Part shown: piece after piece, positions 46,438 through 58,271 of the stretch
Position numbering within the stretch: position 1 is the stretch's first letter
Layout: each line of letters opens with the position of its first letter
From: Bimastos eiseni
Taxonomy: Eukaryota; Annelida; Clitellata; Crassiclitellata; Lumbricidae
Assembly: GCA_959347315.1 (NCBI GenBank)
Contig: OY365810.1
Location: forward strand, 8,589,647 to 8,653,646
Length of the DNA: 64,000 bases
Direction: 5' to 3'
The notes under the pieces: model-generated
What the model was told of the DNA's origin: nothing
Databases searched by the model: none
What the model saw: only the letters and a program-made list of their open reading frames with translations
Program-made: the position numbers and the translations under genes

Positions 46438-46690
46438 ATTGCTGTAGATAGTAGATGATACACAGTAGATAGGAGACAGTAGACAGTAGAGACTACATAG
46501 TGGATAGTAGATAATATACAGTAGATAGGATACAGTAGATAGTAGATATCTACAGTAGATAGTAGATAGACTACAGTAGATAGTAGATAGGCTACAGTAG
46601 ATAGGATACAGTACATGTAGATAGTAGATAAGCGTACACAGCAGGCAGACACCACAGAAGAAAGAACACAGTAGACAGGCGTACACTACA
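46438..46690. repeat. Minisatellite ACAGTAGATAGTAGATA
   Basis: Units of 17-18 bases (ACAGTAGATAGTAGATA and ACAGTAGATAGGATACAGT variants) are repeated more than ten times. Minus-strand frames full of Leu, Ser, Thr, Val and Tyr (46392-46686) come from this repeat, not from a gene. Confidence 0.9.
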
Positions 46691-46904
46691 GCAGGCCGAC
46701 GCCAGGTAGGCGTACCCCTGAACCGTTACAATAATGTGAATTACGCATAAGCACGTGACATTGTGACAGGCTTCAAGAGGCAGACAATCGACCTGTTTAG
46801 ATAATTGGATGCAGAACTCGGTAATCTTAGGTTTTAGCGTATTTGATTGTTTCCTCTTAAATGTTTAAGAAATAGCTTTTAAAACGCGACCAAATTGCTG
46901 ACTA

Positions 46905-47030
46905 GAAAAATTTCGTTCAAACGGAAGCTGGACTGGTGAAAATAATTGTATATAACTAGAACCTGGATTGATGATGAGATTTATGCTTAGATGGAACGTA
47001 ATACAATATTTATGCTCAATGGGGAAAAAT
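46905..47030. repeat. Dispersed minisatellite, block 4
   Basis: GTTCAAACGGAAGCTGGACTGGTGAAAA, AGAACCTGGATTGATGATGA and TTAGATGGAACG match the units at 5620-5815 and 7375-7765. Confidence 0.65.
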
Positions 47031-47877
47031 GTAGAATTGGCCTATAATTAATTACACTAAATCCTAAGAAGATGTAATGTAATAATTAATTACGCTTAAA
47101 CCTAAGATTACTCAAAACTATTGGCTTTGTATCATGAACATCAAATGAAGCATCTAACTCACGACTTGTTGGTTTGGAGATCACCAGTGCTGCGATCTTA
47201 TTAGTCCATGACCTTTTTAGTCTGCTATCTTTTATGTTGCGACCTGTTGAGGCGCGTTCTTTTGTGCGCGACCTTATTGATGGATATCCTACTTGGGAAA
47301 CTACCCATCTGCAATGATTCAACTGTTACTCGAGTAGGCCCTATTATGGCCGATTAGCGTGACCGTATGTCATACAAACTACACGATATAGCGTTATTAT
47401 ATATTTTTGGCGAAATTCTTACTGACGGCTCTGACTAAGCGACAACTGACAATCGTGGTTGAGAAGAAGTAAATTAAAATTTATAAATAAAGTTATTTTT
47501 CATTAATATAGTGATTCCCAACATGGGATCGCAACCCCACGGCCTTTTTGTGGGTACAGTTGTTTTCTATACTGCTATTCACTGGTCGTCAATAGGAAAT
47601 GTTGTCAATCGTGTTTTTGGTTTACTGGAATTAGCAAAAATGTCTTAGAATGTTTTAGGAAGGTTTTCAAGTGTTTTTTTTAAACACTTTTCGCAGCATA
47701 TATATTACACATGCGAAAGTGGCGGGGGACGCAAGTAACTCGGCGATCATAAAAGGAGGTCGCAACTCGGAAAAGGTTGGTAAACACTGTGCTAACCAAT
47801 TTGACAATAACTATTATGGGCATGTGGACAAATTTCCGTTGCTCATTGTCCAGATCCTCTCTGCTCCAATCAAGCGA

Positions 47878-48016
47878 TCTTGTCTCGGGAACCTCTTGTC
47901 TTGATCTCGGTCTTACGGTAGTTTCTTGAAATATGAAAAGCTGTCTTGCAGTGACAGTCTTGTTATGTCTCGAACAAGCGGTCTCGATAAGTCTCGCGTA
48001 AACTATCTTAAAATCT
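47878..48016. repeat. GTCTCG-rich repeat, copy 2
   Basis: GTCTCGAACAAGCGGTCTCGATAAG(T/C)(T/C)TCGCGT(G/A)AACT(G/A)TCTTAAAAT is shared with 1734-1785, and GTCTTG/GTCTCG words fill the rest. The opposite-strand frame 47680-48234 crosses it and is not supported. Confidence 0.75.
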
Positions 48017-50100
48017 ATGAACTCTATGAAGCTATGAAAAAACGGCCATTCCGGCCAAAGCCTCATGATACTGAAATCATTTCGACTTTTATGAAGTGCA
48101 AACATGTCTGAGAGAGAACCTGAAATTGTAAAGTTTGCGTTTAGGCCTACGCAATTTGAAGTTATTGACAAACAACTGCAATGACTGAAATTGTCGTTGG
48201 TGTAAAGCCACCATAACCGAGAAGATAGGAACAACTTCGAGCGAGTTGTTCAGGTTGAGTAAAGATATGTCGCCAATATATAACTTCCACTCTGTCTTCC
48301 TGGTTATCACTCACAGCATTCGGATCATCCTGTTCAGTTACTTTCAGACTACCTCTCATTGTTTTCTTTGGTTCGTAGTTCCTTCCTGATGAGTTTTATG
48401 TAACTTCTTCCTCCCCGATTCGTTTGTTTTCTCCTTACACCTAGTAAGTTATTATAGACTTTCCTTTCTAAATTTATTAATTAGTGGTTATCATGTAGAT
48501 ATTCTGTGTTGTTGGACATTGCTATATCACAACGGAATCCTAAAATAAATATAGACTTCCAAAACGCATGCTAATATGTTTATTGGCTTACAAAAGCTTC
48601 TCGCAGGTGATGCAATGGTAATTTCCACAAGTGTAGGCGTGTTTTCTAATATCTGAACCACGTTAACGTTTGATACGTTACATTATGTTTGTTTTTCTAT
48701 GTTTAGCTCTAAGATGTGCTGAAGCTTTAGATTACAAGATGACTTAAATGACTGATGTATGGGTTAAACTAGCCTTTAGAGTACTTCCTATACAGTTACT
48801 GGCACCAAAAAGCTCATAATTATAGGCCTAAATATCTTCGAGGTCGTTGTGATAGTGCTATTGACTGTTTATAGGCCTATAATTATTGCCAGTTACCCAG
48901 TTGGCAGTTAGGCCCTTAAGGCCTGCATGTATGCGTTTTGGGTACGTCGTGTTGTACAGGTATTAATGCACACGTGTGACCTGAATAGGGTGCACAATCA
49001 CCATTATCATACCATATAATTACGTCATCAACTAATCGGATGCATGTGGTCAACGAATGTATTTGTATGACGACGATAACAGACTTTGAACGAAAGAGTA
49101 GATGTCTATCTCGTTTTACAGAGGGCGTCTCTCGTGTAGACCTAATACTCGACATACATAGAAGTTATATTATCTTACTTCACTAGCCTGAATGAAAGCG
49201 TCAATTGTATCATGATTTGGTGCTGATAATAATATTATACACAGCTGAAAATGGGCTTTGGCTGTTACATAGCTTCTGGACGAAAGTTTTACGTATTGCT
49301 TTAGCTGATATTGAGTGTTTAAAAACACTGTTTACTTTGATAAAAGCAGGAAAGTGGCAATTCTAGCCACTCATGCATTTGCTTGGACAAAGATAGAAGA
49401 TTCTCTTCAATTGGCGCAGTAAGTAGGCTTACTGCTGTTTGACACATCGTTTGTTCTGCATAATTATTATCTTACCAATGATCTATTAATCAGGCAGACT
49501 AAGTATATCGACTATCGAGTGTGATATTTGCTGTTGCATTTTCCACGTGTAATAAATTTGAAGTTTTAATTATTATTTGTAGTTCAAGCATATGCTTACA
49601 TTTCGTTATTAGCAGTGCTTTCTTTCTAGATAAAAATGTACCAGAACGCATCTGTATTGTCGAAAGAAATGACGTCGAAATTAGCTACCAAATAGGGCCC
49701 ACAATTAATTGTATGGGACATAATGGCCACAATCTATACACATAGGGCCTACTTATTAATTTCAGAATGAAAACAAAATTGAAATAGCAAAGTTTTCTAT
49801 CAAAGTACAGTAGAGTTTTTGCCAAATTTCGTCCGTTATAATTTTATCATGCGTTAAAGACTTCAAAAATAATTGTTCTCAAAGGTCTCCGTCTCCTTTA
49901 TAGCCTCTGCAACCATCTTTTTTGCAGCTTTGCGTCTAACAAACTCTTTAAATGATCAATAATCTCTTCCGCAGTGACTTCAGCTGTTGCTTTCTATCCT
50001 CGCCACAATATGATATTTATTTATTTGTCAGTCCAGTCGGTTATGTCAACGTCGCATTAGATTATTTGGTTGCCGGAGCAAAGCAAGCCACTTTCCAGGT
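48017..50100. other. Intergenic, nothing recognised
   Basis: Several short frames (for example 48916-49155 and 49521-49745) lack domains and splice context. No RNA gene or clear repeat was seen. Confidence 0.4.
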
Positions 50101-50128
50101 ATGTTTAGCAAGGGTTAATGAGTAATTA

Positions 50129-50185
50129 ACGCATATCATCATCGTTATGGATGCGTCGTTAAATAAACTTATATCAGTCAGTCAG
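50129..50185 (+). mobile_element. Non-LTR 3' tail fragment
   Basis: ACGCATATCATCATCGTTATGGATGCGTCGTTAAATAAACTTATATCAGTCAGTCAG is the reverse complement of 40026-40078 with almost no change. It is the 3' tail of the Jockey-like element, here on the plus strand and ending in the repeated GTCA typical of such tails. No coding part is attached, so it is a very short 5'-truncated insertion or a SINE using the same tail. Confidence 0.75.
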
Positions 50186-50429
50186 TAACTATCAAGAGGG
50201 AAACAAACTCTACGTCCTTGGGATAAGGCGTCAAATGCGCTGAAAGTTTGCCGATCATAAGTGAGCGATAATAGAGAAAATTCAAAAATATAAATTGTAA
50301 AGATAGTTGAATCGGGTCTAATTATTTGAATAATTTAGCGTTAAATGTATTACACGTTTTGCAGTTAGAAATTCTTTTACTACTAAGCTTTAAAGACAAA
50401 ATAAGCACCTCAATTCAGATATCCTAGTC

Positions 50430-53400
50430 ATGTCTAAGAAGAGGCGAATTGAAGTTGTTGATATGACTGAATGGCCTGAACCTGTCTCCCAAAAAGTTGA
50501 TTGGACACTTTGCCTAATATGTCAAAAGACTTCTGATCAGCCTCTAATAACACCAAAGGAGAATGGCTATGCGTCCATTGCAGCAAACCTTACAGCATTT
50601 GCCAATGAAGGAGCTTTGCCGAAAACTATTACACTTCAGCAGATGGACAATGGTTCAGGCTTGTTGCAAACTTTCAAGGACTGCAGAGCAAGGTATCACA
50701 AAGGCTGCAGATCTCGCTATGATTGCCAGAGACTAGATAGGCTAAATCTTAGAGCAGCGATTACCGTTCCAGACGAAGGTGAGCAAGAACCGACTCCTTC
50801 CATAAGAACCAGAGCATCAAATGAATTGTGTCGATTTGACTTTCGAGCTGTCTGCATTTTCTGTGATGTGGGGATTCGCAGCAGGGATGACAAATTGCGT
50901 TCTGCTTCTACCATGGCGATAGGACCAAGCATTTACTCACAGGCTGTTGCGCTTCAGGACACACACCTGTTGTCAAAGTTCAGTAGTTCTGATTTTGTCG
51001 CTATTGAAGCTAAATATCATAGCGATTGCTACCGAGTCTTTCGAAATCGCCATGGAAGTTGCGATAGAGCTTGCGAAAGAAGTGACAACAATGATCAGGC
51101 GAAACTAGCGTATGGTTTAGTGCTCAGTGAGTTAATTCAATACATGAAGGATATGTATCAGTTCAGTGAAGCTGCATCTGTGTTTAAACTCTCTGAAGTA
51201 GTTAAATTGGGTTCTCAGCGCATGACCAACCTCGGCATATAAAGTCTGGAAAACAATGTCATTAGAACGCGATTGAAAGAGCAGCTGCTTGCTTTTGTTC
51301 CTGGCTTGAGAGAAAACTGGTGCGGGCGAGAGGTCACACTGAGTTTTGAACCAGATGTGGGAGATGCCATAAGTCAGGCATGCGAGGCTAATGGAATGAG
51401 TGACGGTGTTTGCCTAGCACGAGCAGCAAATATATTGCGCAGGGATTTATTCCAAGAGTTTCCCAAATTTTCAGGAACATTTGCAGAAGACTTCACACAG
51501 CGCAATTCAATCCCAACCTTACTGCTCAATTTTGTCTCCATGCTGTTAGGTGGTTCCAACATTGATAGCGGTTCACCAATGTCAACAGATGAACAGGCTG
51601 CAGGTTTGACCATTGCTCAGCTTTTTAGATTTAATAACGTGAAGCGATGCAGGGCTGATCGGCCCCAGAACACAAGACATCAACTTAGTCGAGAGACACA
51701 GTGCCGATATACATTGGTATTATGCTACATAGCCGCACAAGAAAGAAAGCTATAATTGACGACATGAATCATTTGGGTATTAGCATTTCGTATGATCGAG
51801 TTCAACAAATATGGGCAACAGTGACCAATGTTTTGTGTGAGCCATATGAGGCGATTGGTGGTTTGGTACCCCAAAGCATTGTCAGAGATGTGTTCACAAC
51901 TGCGGCAATAGACAACATCGTATGATCGAGTTCAACAAATATCGGCAACAGTGACCAATGTTTTGTGTGAGCAATATGAGGCGATTGGTGGTTTGGTACC
52001 ACAAAGCATTGTCAGAGATGTGTTCACAACTGCGGCAATAGACAACATCGATCATAACACCACTTCCACAACTGCCATTTCTTCATTCCATGGCTCCAGC
52101 ATTACTATCGTTCAACATCCAGATGATGATATTACACACAAGTCATTAAGTCTAAGTCTGCCAACCTGGAGTCGCAAAGTCACATCGCAGCTTCCACTGT
52201 CGTACACCAGCATTCCTATTACGGGAAATGTCAGAAGTGACCCTCCACTTTCCACAGTAAACCAATTATATCTGTGTGCCACCTCTAACAGTGAACAATA
52301 CTTGAGTCCATGGCTCAACGCTGTTTACTCATCTCTGAAGCAAGCAGACACAAATAGGAAGGTTTCTTTTGCTGCCTATCACTCACAGAAAAAGTCAGAT
52401 TCCGTGTTGCGTGTCTCAAATGCCATACTATTGCCGTTGTTAAGAAGCAGCATAACATCACCCGTGACTGTCAGACATCTCATGAACACAATATGTCAGA
52501 TAACGTCCAAAATCAGTGATACACAAGTGTCTGTCATAACTGCAGACCAGCCTGTTTATGCTATTGCAAAGACTGCAATGAAAATTCTCTGATAAATTAG
52601 GTGAGGACAAAGCTGTTGTTATGATGGGAGGGCTCCACATCGAAATGGCAATACAGAACATGATAGGAAAGTGGTTAAGTGGTAGCGGATGGACAGAGAT
52701 TTTAGCCAAAAGTGATGTTACCACATCTGGCAGGTCTGATGCTTTGTTGAAATCTTCACATGTCAAGCGGACTTGCGATGCACACGAAGTGAGCATGGCA
52801 GCCTTGAGCATCCTGCGTTTCGAGGCTTGCAACCAAGATAACATAGACCATGATGTCGAGTTGTATGAAGCATGGATCAAAAGAAGAAGCCAGGAATCTA
52901 CCCAATTTCTTTACTGGACCACTACTATGCAGCTTGAAGGTTTACTTCTGAACTTTGTTAGAAGCGTTAGAGACTCCAACTTCATTCTCTTCATTGAGAT
53001 CCTCGTTGCCATATGTCCCTACTTATTTGCCTTGGATTGTCTGAACTATGCCAGATGGTTGCCAGTTTTTGTGAAGACAATGCAGGAGCTCCCGGTTCGA
53101 CATTCTGATATCCACGATGCATTTCTTCGTGGTCACTTTACAAGCAAGAGGACCAATGCTGATTTCTCGGCCATTTCAGATGATCAATTCCACGAACAAA
53201 ACAATAAAGTTGTCAAAGGTGATGGTGGTGCAATCGACATTCTTGATAATGAAGATGCTCTAATGAAGTGGATGGTAGCTGAGCCAGAGATCGCACGCAT
53301 GATTAGAGAATTCAACAACTCGTGCAAGAATGACAGTTATGCAAATGGAATTAACCTTCATCACGAAGATACTACAGCTTTCCAAAGCCGGTACATGTGT

Positions 53401-54852
53401 CATTTGTCTTCCGTCTAGCACACCTTTCGAGAGAATGGTAACCCATTTGAAGGAAATGAGTTGTTGACATGCAACAACACTAAGACCATAATGTCGACGA
53501 CTGTAGAGAAGTCAATAAGAGAAGCAAACATTATAGGTCAGGAGCAATATGCTGTGTATGTCAAAGAACGTCTCATCGAAGTGAGGCGCTCAATTCATGA
53601 TCCATTGCCAAAGAATCACCTTGAATTATTTCATTCAAAGACCCAAAAGTCCTCAAAGCAAAAGATGCAAATCACTGACTTGAGACATGATTCAAATATA
53701 TTTTGTAGAATGTATTTGCTACTCAAACAAGATCTGGAGATATATATGATTTCTTCTCACATGAAAACAGTCAATATCCACCAGTTTTTGGTTCAGCGAG
53801 AATCAAGGGGAAAAAAGATTGTTATCTGTACACTGGAAGACACAGTCATCACATGTCCCGTTGGCATTGATGTCAGTTCAATCTCTCCTTGTATGCAAGA
53901 AGAGGCAGATGGACCTTTGCTTCTGCATGTGAAACATGCATTGCTGAATGGCCATTCGAAGCAAGCAATACGTACTGTTGGTTCAGACGTTGTTATAATT
54001 GCTATTCATGCTTACAAGAAATTGGTTGGATTAAAAGAACTGTGGATTGATTTCGGAGTAGGAAGGAACAGACAATATATAGCAGTCCATGAAGTAATTC
54101 CTCAGTTACTAAAGCATGTCTCTGAAAATTTACCGTTTTTCCATGCCTCCATAGGCTGTGATACAGTTGCTGCTTTCTCTGGAATAGGGAAGAAGAAGGC
54201 ATGGAGTGTTTGGATGGTATTCCGAGAGGTTGATGCCTGTTTTAGTCAGTTATCCACTGGGATATTCAATGCTCCGAGTAAGATGCTCGAAACAATGGAG
54301 AGATTTGTAGTACTGATGTATGACAGAACATCACCACACGACAGAGTGAACGATTGCCGCCGTGTTCTATCCACACAAAAGAATCGGCCGATAGAAAAAA
54401 TTTCACCAACAGCTGATGTCCTGATTCAATACATAAAGCGTGCAGCTTTACAGGCCTACATCTGGGGGAATTGTTTGGAAGCTGATGCAGAAGTCTTGAA
54501 ACCTGAAAAGTGGGGGTGGAGGAAGACTGAAGATGGTTCCTATGAGCCAATCTGGTCCACACAAGCAGACATTTTGCTTCATTGTAGTGAGTTGATAAAT
54601 TGTACATGTAAGAGCATGTGTCTGAAAAATTGCAAATGTAGGCGAAAACTACTTGCATGCACCCGTCTCTGCAAGTGTGAAGGCTCTTGTTCATCAAGTC
54701 ACAACAATGCAGAGGAAGCAATCAATGATCACACTGCGGATGAGAATGTGATGGAGGACGACGATGACAGCATCATCTTTCAGGAAGTAGAAGATGAATA
54801 TGAAGCTGACAATGTCATTGATATCGTTTTCAGTGATGACGAAGATTACTGA
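50430..54852 (+). pseudogene. Decayed repeat-type gene with Cys-rich modules and a PIN/FEN1-like region
   Basis: One long intronless gene can be followed through blocks 50430-51242, 51273-51755, 51701-52592, 52621-53418 and 53461-54852. The N-terminal part has two CxxC...YHxxC modules (LCLICQ...ARYHKGCRSRY and CIFCD...KYHSDCYRVF). A middle part has FTTAAIDNIDHNTTSTTAISSFHGSSITI, and MMGGLHIEM follows. The C-terminal part has EEAD, VGSDVVIIAI and FFHASIGCDTVAAFSGIGKKKAW, the arrangement of a PIN/FEN1-like fold with a helix-turn-helix. A Cys-rich tail (CTCKSMCLKNCKCRRK...CKCEGSC) and an acidic end follow. I know this protein type as a high-copy family of unknown function in cnidarians and other invertebrates. 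Breaks: in-frame stops at 51240-51242 and 53416-53418, frameshifts near 51700-51755 and 52592-52621, and a 130-base tandem duplication at 51791-52050. Confidence 0.75.
51791..52050 (+). repeat. 130-base tandem duplication inside the decayed gene
   Basis: Bases 51791-51920 and 51921-52050 differ at only three positions by eye. Since 130 is not a multiple of three, the duplication shifts the reading frame. Confidence 0.92.
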
Positions 54853-56040
54853 AGCACGGAGAAAGAACGAATATTTGTCTTATAGTAAAACAATGCAAAT
54901 AGGTTTCTTGCAATATGAAACTTAAATGGAGACCAGTATTTCATTAACACTGAGGTTTGTTTTAGTGAAAAATGCTGTATTACCAGTTTTGTAAAATGAC
55001 TGCGTATGGAAAGTTCTTATAATTATGCTCTGTATAGCTAGATTCCCTGGGGTTAGAGTTTGTTTCCTTGCTTTTTTATACTCTTGTATGTGTCGTGCAT
55101 TGTTACTGAAAGCGGCTTGCTTTGGTCCGGAAGTGAAATGTTATTCCATTACCATCTGCACTATAGGGCCTTGCCATTGGATCTGGGCTTCTGCAGCATA
55201 GCTTCTTTTCTCGGACGCAGCGTCAGTCGTTTTTTAAAATCATTTTTTGCTCTAACGTCCAACAACTTGGCCAGTCTGCATAAGGTAAATCCGACGCCGT
55301 ATATTCGATATCTTTTGTTTCTTCTGTGCTTGGTCTGATTATTTTCTTAACTGGATAACCAGCTGAAAAGAAGTTGGTAACTTGTACATCTTAAAATTGG
55401 TGTGTAATTTGTTTAATAAATATGTTCATTTTATAAATTAATTTTCTTAAACTTTATTCTCAAATATATTTTTTAATTTACAGCGTCGTAACAGAAAAGT
55501 ATTTTAATGGCGTAATATTTATTGTGGGCGTGTTTTATATAATATGATAGAGGAAGCAAAGAGTTCGTTTGTTTACTGGGTTATAAGTTATACGTTGGAA
55601 CATAACAGTCCAGGTAGTCATAAACAAAAAGCCAAAAGCAAAACCGATGGTTAGTGAATTATTTTACGGCAGCATTGAACAAAATTATTGTGCTGTACAA
55701 ATACAATTTTTTATTTCCAAGTAGGCCCTAATTCCGCCAGAAATAGCACTGGTTATTTGAACGATACCGTGGGTTGACCTTTTACTAATGTGTTGGAGTT
55801 CTCGCGACCTAGATTACAAACTCATCCGGCGCCGAATTGTCCGGGAACCAAAACAAACAAACAGGGAGACAACTTGATAGTTGAGGCAATGTTCAGATCT
55901 TCTGGGTTGCTCCGATGTTAAAGTGTCTTAGCAGTTAGTTAAGATTGTATTTGATTGCATCGATAATTCCTTCTCTGCTAAGTGTCGATCAAATAGATAA
56001 TCATTACATAGTTGCCTATTTTTATATATTTATCTTTCAG
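54853..56040. other. Intergenic, upstream of CARD gene 3
   Basis: No coding region was recognised. Leader exons of the next gene may lie here, since its first coding exon follows an acceptor at 56040. Confidence 0.4.
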
Positions 56041-56048
56041 AAAAGAAG

Positions 56049-56887
56049 ATGACATCTTCAGATGCAATAACAAAAGTAAGACTGAAATATTCTGTTTACT
56101 AGACTTACTTTTATTAATAGGATACTGAAATTGTCCAGAAATCTCTAAGATTTTGTTGTTTATTGTTTCTAAGTGTCAGTTGCCAGCATTTTCTTCGCAC
56201 ATCGTCCTGACCTATAATACGTGACTCTCTGAGAAGAGTTGGACTCGGTCGAACACTGTATCTACGCCACCTGCATTGATTGAGTCCATTAAGTCTCAGC
56301 GGAGACTTACGGCGCGAGATTGTGTGATTAATAACAATTAAGCATTGTTTTAACTGCTGATAAAGATCGTAGAATGGCGAAGAGCGCCTCTGGAATGTCT
56401 GTTCTTGAAGTATATGCATGTTGTAGTTGCAATTGCCATTTTAAAACCTTGTGTTCGACGGGAAAATGCTACAAAGGCATAAAATTATTAACATCATTCA
56501 CCTTAAGTAATTCAGTTTTGGTATTTATTCTTACTGCTCTGATGTTTCACACGCCCGATCGCTAACTCACTCGCCAATCCACCAACACTGTGAATATCGA
56601 AACAACTGCCCCATGTTACTGCAGTAGTAATTCGTTTTCTCTTTAACAGCACAGAGCATTTCTGGAGAAACACATGGATCCAGATTTTGGACTTATGGAT
56701 AAAATTCGGGCCAGAGGAATCATTGATTGGGATGAAATAGATGATGTTATGAGCGAAACAACAACACGGAAAAGAAATTCAAAGCTATTGAATTACATTT
56801 TGGCCAATGGTAAAGGTGATGATTTCATTGCGGCTCTGCGAGATGCAAATCAGCAGCACATCGTAAATTATTTTACAGCGAATGGAG
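56049..56887 (+). CDS. CARD gene 3, first two coding exons
   Basis: The exons are 56049-56075 and 56650-56887. The first follows the acceptor ATCTTTCAG and starts MTSSDAITK, ending phase 0 before GTAAGA. The second follows TTTAACAG and ends phase 1 before GTAAGA. Together they give about 88 residues that form one classical CARD: HRAFLEKHMD, GLMDKIRARGIIDWDEID, DVMSETTTRKRNSKLLNYI, then DDFIAALRDANQQHIVNYF. The spacing matches adaptor and NOD-type CARDs better than exons A and B do. The protein continues downstream; the next phase-compatible candidate is the CARD exon at 62892-63197. A tandem-CARD protein would resemble NLR or RIG-I-like layouts, but no NACHT or helicase is in the window. Confidence 0.8.
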
Positions 56888-57104
56888 GTAAGAACTGTAT
56901 TCAATACACAGATTGTATTACGTGTTTACACGTACTATTTCCTTGTACGTTATAGATTGTCCAACTAATTACCATAACGTAACCGATGGATTGAAAACAG
57001 CGAACAGGTCCCACTTGGATAGGATAGTCAGTTACATGGGCAGCCAAAGGAAGACAACAGAAAGCTGGAAAGGGGCACAAGGAAGGGCGCATTGAATGTT
57101 TCAC

Positions 57105-58263
57105 TCCGAATTCATGATATCCCAGGGGTGTCCATAAAGGGGGTCAGAAGGAAAATGCTTCCAATTTTAGGGAAGGGGATATTTTCTTAGTGGGATGCTT
57201 TGCCTTCCTGACACTTGGAACAGATGGGTTTTCCTCCATCACTCAGAGGGAGATTGATGCCCTTGGGATACCTTAAGTAACAATGAAATGAAGTCACGCT
57301 CAAAAGCTTTGTATAAAATCGTTTGACAGTTGTACTTTAACAGGAGTCAGTCATGAGGTCAAAATATATTACATATCCTGTTATGCCGGACGTCTATCAA
57401 CCCCTAATTCGTAGATTTTCATATCCTGTGCGATCGGTCTAACGGGTGTGAAATACATTAGGTTCCTGGTGATACAGACATCGGTGAATGAAGTATTGTT
57501 CTGTCCAGATACATGTAACTACAGTCGGGGAGCTGTATAGGCACGCTGAGGATTTCTCGCTACCCTAACGAAGCCGGTAGACTGGTTTCCTGTTCAGAGC
57601 TCACCCTACCACATATAGAGTTCCTCGAAGTCACAAATGACAAAGGCGTTTGGTGACACGACTACAGGCCTAATGCAATCTGGTTTCGATAACTCACCCA
57701 ATGATCGCTGGATATAGTGATTAGTCTCATGCAATTAAAAGTGAATTCAACATATTCTCATATACAACAACAAACAATATTATCCAGACTATTCAAGATC
57801 CTAGTACTATACTTAATTTATTTATTTATTATCAATGAACTTGATATGGCGCCTCTTCAAGAAATCTACTCAGTTGCGCTCTCTGCGCTAGACTACACGT
57901 TGTTAAATGCCATCAACGACTGTTAGAACAGTTAGCAAAACAATGCATAGGAAGCTATAAGAGTCGCCAATGGCTGGCCAACGGACAAAAAGCGTGGAAC
58001 CAAATCGACGGATTCCCGTCAACAGCTGACACAGGCACGAATGTTAAGAGTCTCTGCTCCGGGCAAGTTGCGCGGAACGAGTTGAGCGACGATTGCCGAG
58101 ATCGATTCGCAATCACGGGGACGAAGTCGACGGGTAATTTCTCACTGGTGGAAGATGACGCACGTCCGGATATTCGTCGAAGTTCAAAGAGGATGTAGAA
58201 GAGGCATTCACCGCGCGTTGGTCGGTAGATTGAATAGCCACTCGTGACTTTCGGTCGAGGTCA
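57105..58263. other. Intron or intergenic, nothing recognised
   Basis: This lies between the CARD exon and the hAT element. No domain, RNA or repeat was identified. Confidence 0.4.
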
Positions 58264-58271
58264 CTCTAATG

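Noticed and set aside
46392..46686. Minus-strand frames of Leu/Ser/Thr/Tyr repeats
   Set aside because: The product of the ACAGTAGATAGTAGATA minisatellite.
47680..48234. 184-codon minus-strand frame
   Set aside because: It crosses the GTCTCG-rich repeat, has no recognisable domain and resembles a repeat-derived frame.
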